64,000 bases of DNA, taken from contig OW051468.1 of the NCBI GenBank assembly GCA_932521025.1, positions 8,432,064 to 8,496,063 on the forward strand. The letters are read 5' to 3'. The translations under genes and the position numbers were made by a program. Below, one piece after another: positions 36,383-44,984 of this stretch. Under the pieces are notes generated by a model. The model saw only the letters and a list, made by a program, of their open reading frames with translations. It made no database searches and was not told the origin of the DNA. The DNA comes from Oscheius onirici. Taxonomy: Eukaryota > Nematoda > Chromadorea > Rhabditida > Rhabditidae. Position 1 is the stretch's first letter; each line of letters starts with the position of its first letter.

Positions 36383-37487
36383 TTACTCGAATTCTGCGCA
36401 CGGTCGCTTTGAGAATCGGAGGTCTAAAGTTCTTTTCTGAAGACCAAAGAGGCAACAAACCGTGGCAAAAGATGCCATTCTGAGCAGACGCAAGACTTCG
36501 TTTCTAACATCGCTGTTCAGAAATAGGTGTAGGAATGGGTTGATATATGACTCGAAGCCTGTCAGCAATGGGAAATAGTTCCGGATTTGGAAGACTGCAT
36601 TCTGAAAATATCTTGATTGTATAGTAGAAATACAAAATCCACAAAGGATAAGATCTTACCGTCAAGTCCATATGAACCACGATGAACTGTGTGACGTAAA
36701 AGGACAAAGACATTCCAAAGGCCACACTCTGTCCCATGACTACTAGAGAGAGTCGCATTTCTCGAGTCAGTCCACGCGAAGATCTGTTATTTACTATCAG
36801 CTTGAGCACGTAGAAATAGGCTATAACCGATATGGAGAAAATGATCAATTGGTAGATCACTTGGATCAGATCAGCCATCTAAATCTGTATGCTGGGACAC
36901 AGAAACCCACTCTACCTTTTGATGGTCAGCAGCAATGACCGTTCTGACGGTATGAGGTGCATCGAAAGATTTGTTCACATTTAAGGTAATTGGTAAAGAG
37001 ACGAGAATAGGTGGAAACCAGTGAATCAGAAGAACTGCCATGAAAGGAAGTTTGGCCACAAGTCGCTGGAGAGAAGAAGTTGAATGACAAAGGATGAGGT
37101 AGCGCTGAATGGCTACGAGAAAGTCTCCAAAACAGCGAATCATGAGAAAAAGATGGTTCGTGTTGAAGGCGAAAGGAGCCAAGAAGGATCTATACTTCCA
37201 GTAGAAATCAGTGAAAAGTAGCATTGAGCGAAAGATGAAAGCCAACATGAAGACTGACATGGCCATAAAGTCAGACAGGGCCTAAAATTGAAGTTTATTA
37301 AAAAAAAAGCAGTACATACCTGTGACAAAAGCAGATGGTAGTAGGTCGCTTTGAAGCGAGGATTGTGTCGTCTCCCATTCAGAACGGCCACAACTACTAG
37401 GAGGTAGACAGGAAGAGCTATACAAGAAGCTATCAGAAAGACGACAGACTGCCAAGGCGCAGCGGAAACGGTCAGCCAGAAGCTCAT
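36383..37487 (-). CDS. nematode seven-pass chemoreceptor C (fewer introns)
   Basis: Four exons: 37320-37487 (MSFWLTVSAAPWQSVVFL..., ends YYHLLLSQ), 36916-37281, 36660-36878, 36383-36601, giving about 323 residues. Exon 2 fuses what are exons 2 and 3 in receptors A and B, reading through LQRLVAKLPFMAVLLIHWF without a break; exon 3 likewise fuses exons 4 and 5 (NNRSSRGLTREMRLSLVVMG). The last exon has LLTGFESYINPFLHLF and reads through a short sequence that resembles an intron remnant (GTTTGTTG...TCTTCAG, 24 bases), ending RPCAEFE. Chemoreceptor role as for A. Intact as read. Confidence 0.84.
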
Positions 37488-37744
37488 TCAGTTATGTGAA
37501 GTGACTCATTTCGAGTCAACTGACACAGGTCTCTCACGCATACGTGATCTTGTAAGATCATTTAATTGGGGTCAGGTGTTGAAAAGAGGCCAAAAAGCGA
37601 GTTACGTGGTAAATTCAGTCTGTACGCACCATTGCTAATTGCGTGAGATTATCTTCCTCGGAATTCTATTTCCCCTCTCATCGCGTCATATCATTGTGAC
37701 CAGCATGATAAAATTTTTAATAAAAGGGGATTACCTAGATATCA

Positions 37745-38105
37745 GTTTAATAACACGCATCCGATCTGCATCAAGGCCACGGGCAAAGAGAGTTGGAGCA
37801 GCGAAGGGTCGTTCGCGTCGCCGCAGGAGAGCGTACGAATGCGACCTGGTTCGTCTACAGCGACAGAAACAGAGTCAGACACAGCTGATTCAACTTCAGG
37901 AAGACCAACTAAACATTTGAACTGGACTGCAGGCTTCCACTAGTGTCTCCGGGTGTCGCCACTTGTATCGGAAATTACCTATTCCAGACCGGTCACAGAG
38001 GGACAGACTGAGTTTCTTCACTGGAAACTTTGAATGGACACGAAGAATGTCATTTTCCAGCTTCCCCGTCTTTAGTAGTGTTTCCAAACTCCAGTTGATC
38101 AACTT
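37745..38105. repeat. dispersed element R1, copy 2 (inverted)
   Basis: Carries CAGCGAAGGGTCGTTCGCG, GTGTCGCCACTTGTATCGG and AAATTACCTATTCCAGACC, in the opposite orientation to the copy at 30.2-30.6 kb. Confidence 0.65.
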
Positions 38106-38114
38106 TTGGTCCTC

Positions 38115-38525
38115 TCTAGACATGCGCGTTTGGATCGACTGGGAAAAAAATTGCTTTCAATGCGGCGGGCAAAATAAATTCAGCACGATTTTTTTCTTTT
38201 TTTTGTGTTTCCCAAGTCATTGTGAACAAATACCAGGTAGTACAGAAAAAAGTTAGCGGAAGAAAGGTGAATCCGCAAAGAAAATTGAAGTTTCGTACGA
38301 AAAACACGGATTTTGTCGATTTTTTTGCGAATTTCGTCTTATTTTTCGTTTTTAATTGCGGATTTGTCTTTTTTTGCTTAACTTTTTTCTGTGCTTGTCA
38401 GTATTTGTTCACAAGGACTGGGGAAACACAAAAAACACAGAAAAATAGCGTGCTGAATTTCTTTTGCCCGCCGCACTGAAGGCAACTTTTTTTCCCAGCC
38501 GATCCAAGCGCACATGTCTAGTCAT
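38115..38525. mobile_element. fold-back element F2 (~410 bp palindrome)
   Basis: Begins CTCTAGACATGCGCGTTTGG and ends with the complement (GCGCACATGTCTAGTCAT). Both arms carry GGCGGGCAAAA, AATTCAGCA and TTTGTTCACAA in mirror order. The loop is around 38,320. No coding capacity; the open frames over it are shadows of A/T-rich arms. Confidence 0.85.
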
Positions 38526-38906
38526 CTCTATAAAAAAAGACCTCTCTGAAATTTTTCGTTGTGAGAGATGGTCAGCTGATTCGAAATGAGGCACTGTGGA
38601 AGAGCTGCTGGCTGATCGTTTTTATTGCGCCTTGGCATGACTGTGTCCAAAATAAACACACACAAAGGGGGAGAGCGAGAGCATGACGCGGCCACGGGTT
38701 TCATAACCTTGCATCTCCACAACGTGTCCAGGCGACTTGGCTATTTATTGTTCGTTTCACCACCTTCTTCATTTCACCAAAGTTATATTTCTCTTTCCTG
38801 CTTCACATTTAAAGTACCAGATGATACCTCATCTTTTTTTCGGTTCAGCGTTCACTTTTTTCCTCTTAGTCACATTTTCTTGAATTTGAGCTTTTGACAG
38901 TTTGAA

Positions 38907-39125
38907 TGGTCTGTTTAAAAAAGAGGCATTACCATAAGATTTCAGCTCTTCCCTTCGAGATCCGATTAGAAATTGACAAAAAATTGGATACTCAGCCAAC
39001 AAATTTGAAAGATACACAGCGAAAGTTGGAATTTGTTGCCTGAGTACCCAACTTTTGCGTACGAAGTGGGCCTCGAAGGGAAGAGCGAAAATGTTACGGT
39101 AATCCATCTTATTTTTGAACAGATT
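38907..39125. mobile_element. MITE family M1, copy 4
   Basis: Starts TGGTCTGTTTAAAAAAGAGG and ends TATTTTTGAACAGATTATA, with GATACTCAGCCAACAAATTTG near the centre. It lies 80 bases upstream of the NADAR gene. Confidence 0.8.
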
Positions 39126-39211
39126 ATAAGCTGCAAAATTGAACTCTGAATCCGACAAAAAACTGAGTCACCTCTTTTGTCTCTGTTGTCTATAGTACAA
39201 ATTTTCAGAGC

Positions 39212-39742
39212 ATGACCGAAAAGCTGCTTCTCCCTGTGCCAAAGACTGGCAAATATGGCAAGAAGTACCTTCCGTTCTATCGAAAAGACTACCTCTATTC
39301 CAACTTTTTCCCTCTGGACAATCTTCAATACGACGGTCATTCCTTCCACTCCTCGGAACAGCTCTACTTTTATATGAAAGCCATGCATTTTGGTGATGAA
39401 GCAACAGCTGCAAAAATTCTAAAAACAAAGACGGCTTCGAAAGCAAAGGGCTTTTCTATGGCTGTTGAGGGATACAATCACGAAGAATGGTGCAGAGTCT
39501 CGGTTGAGAAGATGTACGAAGCGAATCTCGTCAAATTTAGCCAATTTGAGCATCTTGGAGATGCTTTGAGAAATACGGGCAGTATGATCTTAGTAGAGGC
39601 CAGTCCGAATGATCTCTTCTGGGGAGTCGGCTACCGAACAACTGATCCCAGAGCTGTGGATCCGAGTCTATGGAAAGGAAAGAACATGCTGGGAGAAGTG
39701 CTCATGAGAGTCCGAAAGACCATTACGAAAGAAAAAAAGTGA
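39212..39742 (+). CDS. NADAR-domain (YbiA/DUF1768-like) protein, intronless
   Basis: A single-exon 176-residue ORF with ATG three bases after a TTTTCAG acceptor and an AATAAA just past the TGA stop. The domain runs nearly full length: YLYSNFFPLDNLQYDGHSF, SSEQLYFYMKAMHFGD, the EEW region, LVKFSQFEHLGDALRNTGS, ILVEASPNDLFWGVGYRTTD and GKNMLGEVLMRVRKT. These match the conserved NADAR blocks (SNF, SxEQ/EHYF, LxE.SPxDxxWGxG, NxLGxxLMxVR). NADAR proteins hydrolyse ADP-ribose from N-glycosylated substrates: YbiA acts on riboflavin-pathway intermediates and others reverse nucleic-acid or guanine ADP-ribosylation. The acidic E and W of the active site appear present, so activity is plausible. Absence of introns contrasts with every other long gene here. 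Confidence 0.9.
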   Translation: MTEKLLLPVPKTGKYGKKYLPFYRKDYLYSNFFPLDNLQYDGHSFHSSEQLYFYMKAMHFGDEATAAKILKTKTASKAKGFSMAVEGYNHEEWCRVSVEKMYEANLVKFSQFEHLGDALRNTGSMILVEASPNDLFWGVGYRTTDPRAVDPSLWKGKNMLGEVLMRVRKTITKEKK

Positions 39743-39871
39743 TTGTGTATTGAAATAAACTGTATTTACCTTTTGATAGTGGTTAAGTTGCAAGAGGCAG
39801 AGAAAATGCCAGGCCCCTGCAATTTTGTGACTTTGAGAAGAAACTTCAATTTTATAGCTCATGATTACATT

Positions 39872-39955
39872 TGCCAGCTTTGCGATGTTCTATAAAGTTA
39901 TAGTATTTGATGAGCTCTACAACTTTGCAGAACATGCCAAAGCTTGAAAATGCTT
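39872..39955. repeat. short hairpin repeat, copy 6
   Basis: GCGATGTTCTATAAAGTTATAG is paired with CTCTACAACTTTGCAGAACATG. The upstream flank (GAAACTTCAATTTTATAGCT) is shared with copy 8. Confidence 0.8.
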
Positions 39956-40007
39956 TGATCAAAGGGAAATTTGTCTCCGAATATGGGAGTTAATGATTTT
40001 TAGCTCG

Positions 40008-40378
40008 CTGTACAATATACTTGATCACCGAGCCGGCTCGAGCCTGACGGTTTTTGTGATTTTCTCTAAGATTCAATTTTCTCGATTTTTTTTCCAGACA
40101 TTGGTTACTGCTTTGTTGACTTCTAGCAAACAAGAAATTGGAATTTAAATTAAGAATTTTCGAGAAAATGGAATAATGTGCCGGCTCGAGCCGCCGAGCT
40201 TTTCCATTTTTCTCGAAAATTCTTAATTTAAATCCCAATTTCTTGTTTGCTAGAAGTCAACAAAGCAGTAACCAATTGCTTGAAAAAAATCGAGAACTTT
40301 GAATCAGATTTGGAGAAAATCGCAAAAAACCGTCAGGCTTGAGCCGGCTCGGTGCCCACGTATACTGTACAAGACTAT
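40008..40378. mobile_element. fold-back element F3 (~370 bp palindrome)
   Basis: Left arm: CACCGAGCCGGCTCGAGCCT, then TTGGTTACTGCTTTGTTGAC, then GCAAACAAGAAATTGG and TTAAGAATTTTCGAGAAAA. The right arm repeats all of these in complement and reverse order, meeting at about 40,190. Ends resemble CTGTACAATATAC / GTATACTGTACAAG. No ORF. It is bracketed by hairpin copies 6 and 7. Confidence 0.88.
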
Positions 40379-40409
40379 TTAAAATAGAATTTTCAATGTA
40401 ACCAAAGCA

Positions 40410-40492
40410 GATTCGCGCTTTACAATGTTCTGCAAAGTTATAGATCTCATCAAGGACTACAACATTGTTGAACATTAGAAGGCTGGAAAATG
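40410..40492. repeat. short hairpin repeat, copy 7
   Basis: ACAATGTTCTGCAAAGTTATAG is paired with ACTACAACATTGTTGAACAT. Confidence 0.75.
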
Positions 40493-40734
40493 TAATCATG
40501 AGCAAGAAAACTGAGATGTTTTGCGAAGTCCCAAAATTTGAGAGGAGTACGTTCCAATATATTTATAGCGCGCGTTTTTACACTGATCATCCTCTACGAT
40601 GATGATGATTTTATTTTTCTAATAAGATGACGCCTGCCCCATCTCTTTTTGCCACGAGACTGTATCGATTCCGGCCTCTCCATCCCGTCAATATCGTCGT
40701 GGGAGAGTCGCGTCTTCATTGCGCCCTGAAAACA

Positions 40735-41263
40735 ATGAGCTCCAAGCTGTTTGCCGGTCAGTCTCTCTCCCTTTCTCATCATGTTCCTTAGTACGTCGTT
40801 CCAACTCGAAGACCTCCCTGGTCACTCCTCTGTACTCTCCAAACTCTATTCTCAAGCTCAATGTCGGCGGTCAGCGTTTCGACACGAGATTGAGAACCCT
40901 TCTAGCTGATCGCAACGGACCAATGTTCACGATATTTGCCTGTCTCCTGGAAGCTGGATCGGAGTTTCGACATCCGGCAAAGGATGAGGATGGAATGGTC
41001 TGTTGTTTCCTCTTCCTATTTCAACGCTTTTCAGTTTTTCATCGACGAGGACCCAGAGAATTTCAGAATCACGCTGAACAACCTCCGCTATCTCAGTCAG
41101 CTGCAGGGATGTAAGTCTTATGAGTCACACTTTTTTTCAATTTAAAGGCCCGGAAACCGAGACGATCATGGAATCGATCGAGGTCGACGACGACACCCGA
41201 TCGACTCGTTCTGTTGGACTGTGGTCGCGTCTCTCAAAGAAGAGCTCCGTCAACTCGAACTAA
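40735..41263 (+). CDS. KCTD-like BTB (T1) domain protein
   Basis: Four exons in phase: 40735-40756 (MSSKLFA), 40792-40997, 41035-41110, 41148-41263; 139 residues. The BTB/T1 core is visible: ILKLNVGGQRFDTRLRTL (T1 signature LNVGG), ADRNGPMFTIF, EDGMFFIDEDPENFRITLNN, LRYLSQLQG. The tail is acidic then Ser/Arg-rich and ends SSVNSN. T1-type BTB domains oligomerise, as adaptors of Cullin-3 ligases or channel-associated KCTD proteins; no channel or Kelch segment follows. TAATAAAATG at the stop supplies a poly(A) signal. It converges tail to tail on the epoxide hydrolase gene. Confidence 0.82.
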
Positions 41264-41506
41264 TAAAATGATAAACTTGTTAAAACTCTGATTGACACAG
41301 TCCTTTAATGTACCGTTTATCTTCAGGCTATGCTTCCATGCTTCTCCTCCTTTTTTGAACCAGTTTCCGCAGTTAGACAGCGTGTCATTTTTGAACTACA
41401 GTCACGACAGTTAGACAGCTTGTAGCACCTGTGCTAGAGCAGACTTTGCGAACTTTGAGCGACCCTGTTGTTTTTAGTAATCGTTAGAAAGTCATCAGGT
41501 TTATTT

Positions 41507-43896
41507 CTAGAGTTTCGATCCGGTGGAACTGGATTCGCTTGAGCCTTCTTTCTTGTCTTCTTTTTTGGAAAAAGGTTCATTGTCGGTCAGGAACTCTTCA
41601 ATGTACTGATTCACCTGAATTTCGATACTATTTACAGTACTGGCAGACAAAAAATACCAGTTCCGGTTCATCTTGCATAATCCAATGAGAAGCGCCTTCA
41701 ATTCGACGGAGTCTTCCATCTCGACAGTACTGAATCCCCCTTTATCACAAACATCGTGCTCGTACCTGCATACTATTCTCAGCCCCTTTGACTTCAACAA
41801 ATTTGTCTCCTGTCCCGAAGATGATCAAGGTTGGAGGCTGAAAATGTATTTTACTGATGGGAGAAGAAAAAACTCTTACCGCGACAATAGCTCGTTGGCC
41901 TGTAATAGCTTTTGCAGAGAACAGGGCACGGTAGTAGTTGATGGCACAGGTTAGGGTATCTGAAAATGACAGGGGTTACTGTAGTTTTTGGCACACTCTG
42001 ATGAGGTCAAATGGCGGATTTTCAAAATGCTCACCTGGCTGACTGAAAACATATTTCCATGCTTTGAGATCCTCTTCCGTAAAGTTTTCTCGGTTTCTGA
42101 GACCGGCCTTTTTGCCCCAGAACATCTGCTTCAACATGAGATAGTCACCAGCACGGACAGCCATCTCAGGAATCCACGGAGATTGGAACATGAACATGTA
42201 CCTAAACTGCTTGTCATCAAGAAGTCTGTTAAAAGTACCAGCTCTTCCAAAGCTGTGCCATTCCAGCTGATCGGAAGGCCGAAGGATGGGGAACTTGACA
42301 AATGACCAGCTTTTCGACGTGGTCAGGGAACATTATGGCTGTCTGGATAGAGTTGAGAGTCTGGTTACGGTATCTTTACTCACTCTCCAGGCAACAATGG
42401 ATCCCCAGTCGTGACTGACCAAATCGGCCTTTTTGTAGCCGAGCTTGATGATAACTTGTCGAACATCATTGGCTAGCAGATCCAGGCTGTAGTCGGAGAT
42501 GCTTTTCGGCTTGTCACTGAGGTTGTAGCCGCGCATATCGATGGCTACGCATCTGAAATTGGCCTTACTAGCAAGATGATTCCGCTGCCCAGCAAATAGG
42601 ACTGACAGACTTCTTTCAATGAAGAGCTCATTAAAAGAGGTTTCACTCATTTTCTGTGGTTCCATGTATCTTTAATCGACTCGGCGTGAAATTTTACACT
42701 AGACCGGGCAAAAATAGGCAGTTTCCGATCCCAAACACTTCCACCGCAGAGCTCACAATCAGTCAAGAAATCCGTCAAAACCTGCGGGTAGACCTTTAAT
42801 TCTTTCGTTGCGAGACCCGTTATCACAGACACATAAAAGTTGGATAAAAATAGGTTCAGTTTAAATTTAAATTTTGACTTAATGCGACAAGCAGTTAATA
42901 AATTTACGACCTTCACCGTCTTCTATAGGAGCTTTAACAGTGAGGGAAACTAGACTTGTACCTTCTTCACACTCAAGTACGCAAATGCGACCACAAACAA
43001 CATTTGCAAACTTCAAAGTAAAGTTTTACAAAATAAGAGCTTTCTGCTTTAGGGGTGCTTTCACAGGAAACGACTTCTCACCTGTAGTTTCTCTCAAAAT
43101 ACTTCAGCTGATAGCGCCAAGAGTACCAGAATTCTGGGTAGCCATGAAGAAAGAGAAGTAGAGGAGCATCGTCCGATCCGGTTTGCACATAATGTAGTTT
43201 TACTGTCTTAAAGGAAGCCTTCGGCTATGCAAAAAAAATGCCAAAACCGCTGTGGGACCATTTGGCATTGGTCTCGTCACGATCTTGAATATTTTTTAAT
43301 TTTTTGACGCTTTGCACTCGTTTTATCGTTTTCAAACCATGTTTAATCGATTCCGCATCAAATTTTACACTAGTTAGGTCTATTCCGACGTCGAAAATAT
43401 TGTGTTTAGAAAAGAATAACTTAGGAAAGGACAGAAACGCTGTTTTCGCCTTTTCCTTCCAGTGTTACTAGATTTTTGCTATCGGAATGTACGTATCTGA
43501 TGTAAAATTTGATGCCGAATTGATTAAACATGGTTTGGAAACGAAAAAACGAGTGTAAAATGTCGAAAAGCAAAAATAAAAATTTGGGGTTTAGATCGCA
43601 TCGAGACCCGCTGTAATCGTGACGGAACCTGCGCAATAGGTCTCGCAGCGATTTTTTGAAGTCGGACACACGCTTTAAAAAATCCTTATAAAAATGACAG
43701 TTGCACTTACATCAAGTTGAAGAAATCCCTCATTCCATCCTTCCAGACAAGCTGGTTTCTTGTGTTCAATCTGAGCGAAGAAAGAACTGCCGTACTTGAT
43801 ACGACCGAGCAGGAGAAGGCCAGCTGTGTAACTCGTCCAGACTAGTTGCAAAGATTTGGTTAAAAAGTATTTGAAGAGACGGCTGAGAAGACCCAT
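41507..43896 (-). CDS. epoxide hydrolase (CEEH/EPHX4-like, alpha/beta hydrolase)
   Basis: Nine exons, every junction in phase: 43711-43896, 43082-43224, 42384-42552, 42239-42360, 42035-42201, 41880-41959, 41766-41837, 41658-41729, 41507-41614; 372 residues. The N-terminus ([25 protein letters not shown]) is a membrane anchor. The fold shows [15 protein letters not shown] (oxyanion HGxP), [29 protein letters not shown] with the nucleophile Asp, VPHPSAFRS, a cap region with [24 protein letters not shown] (acid region) and [16 protein letters not shown] with the catalytic His. This is the order of EPHX3/4 and of C. elegans CEEH-1/2, which open lipid epoxides at ER membranes. Intron 1 contains fold-back element F4. 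Confidence 0.93.
43262..43645. mobile_element. fold-back element F4 in epoxide hydrolase intron 1
   Basis: Left arm has GGTCTCGTCACGATCTTG, CACTCGTTTTATCGTTTTC and AAACCATGTTTAATCGATTC. The right arm has the complements (GATTAAACATGGTTTGG, AACGAGTGTAAAATG, GATCGCATCGAGACC). A third stretch like the arm (TTTAATCGACTCGGCGTGAA) lies at about 42,668 in the next intron. Confidence 0.75.
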
Positions 43897-44700
43897 GGTG
43901 CTAGTAAACAGGCCAGTGTTCTATGTTCCCCGCGACCTTATCACTCTCGGCGAAAAATCGATGGATTTTCGAGGAGGACTGGGTGCAAAGTGTTGTAAGC
44001 GACTCTAGCCTTTGCAAAGCATCTAAACGCATGAAACCAAGGAAATTTCCAACTCAAAGTTCAAAAATGGGTTTTGATCCTAACAACAGTTAGCCTATCT
44101 TGACAAACAACACTCAGATACCAGAGCACTGAAATGTCAAGCCTAACACTTGGATTCACTTAAAAATTCAATATGCATAACGTCACGGGCAATTTGGGCT
44201 CGGGCAGCGAAGGGTCATTGGCGACGCCATAGGAGAGCGTACGGGTGCGAGCTGATTCTTTTTGCGAGAGACCGAGACAGTTGAACTGACTCTAACTGTC
44301 GTTGTGGTGACTTTGCAAGGAAAGCGAACAGCAGTCTGGTTGTCTAACTAACAGGCTGTGGCTCCACTACCAATTGACTCAATTTTTTAAGACTCAGGTG
44401 CAATTCTAAATATCTGACTATCTTTGACTAAGTGTCCACATTGTGGGCCACTCTTGTACAAGCGGGTCTCGAGACGAAGAGACACGGTTACGGTATCGCT
44501 CTCTTCTGATTATGCCGGACATAACTGGTGCATGTGAAGAACCACAATGATCAAAAAGTACAGACACTCCGAAAAAAAACAGGTTAGGATGTTCGACAGT
44601 CCTCACTTTCGTCCTCATCCCATTCACCGAATGTGACTCTTTTGAAGATGACCGCTTTGTTGGTTTTCTCTCCTCGTCGTGACCCATTTCCATTTTGAAT
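43897..44700. other. intergenic with R1 fragment
   Basis: Upstream of the epoxide hydrolase start. Contains an R1 fragment at 44,185-44,265 (GCAGCGAAGGGTCATTGGC, GGAGAGCGTACGG). A minus-strand ORF (44,418-44,693) has no recognisable family. No supported gene. Confidence 0.45.
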
Positions 44701-44713
44701 CTCTCTTATTCAG

Positions 44714-44982
44714 ATCAGGCTTTTTCTCTCGCGCCTCCGGCCAGTTCCAACTCGCCTCTGATAAAATCTGGCGGCACGCGACCCCCAGAACGCCGGAACA
44801 GGTCCTTTCATTTTCTCGTCTCTACCCGTACCATTTTGCGTTTTCCTCCAGATGTCTCCTTTTTTCCCAACCCGACTCTTTCCGAAAAACCCTCGGGGAA
44901 AGAAGAGGAACAGGTGGCATGGTTTCACAGAAATGACGCGAGTTTTGGGACTAAGTACTCACAGGGTTCAAGCTCTTTGAGC
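44714..44982 (+). CDS. possible exon pair of an unassigned gene
   Basis: A stretch after a TTATTCAG acceptor (44714-44801) reads GFFSRASGQFQLASDKIW and RHATPRTPEQ, ends at a GT in phase 0, and is followed by a second block after a CCTCCAG acceptor (44852 on) reading MSPFFPTRLFPKNPRGKKRN, open to a stop near 44,982. Phases agree. I recognise no family, cannot find a first exon, and cannot exclude chance. Confidence 0.25.
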
Positions 44983-44984
44983 TA

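Noticed and set aside
37639-37920. bZIP-like ORF (AKRVGAAKGRSRRRRRAYE then Gln/Leu-rich)
   Set aside because: The Arg-rich text comes from the G/C-rich end of repeat R1. The heptad is irregular and other copies break the frame.
38118-38479. several ORFs with Phe/Lys runs
   Set aside because: They lie in the A/T-rich arms of fold-back F2 and mirror each other on opposite strands.
44418-44693. minus-strand ORF of 91 codons
   Set aside because: Ser/Arg-rich without domain, neighbouring exons or conserved motifs.
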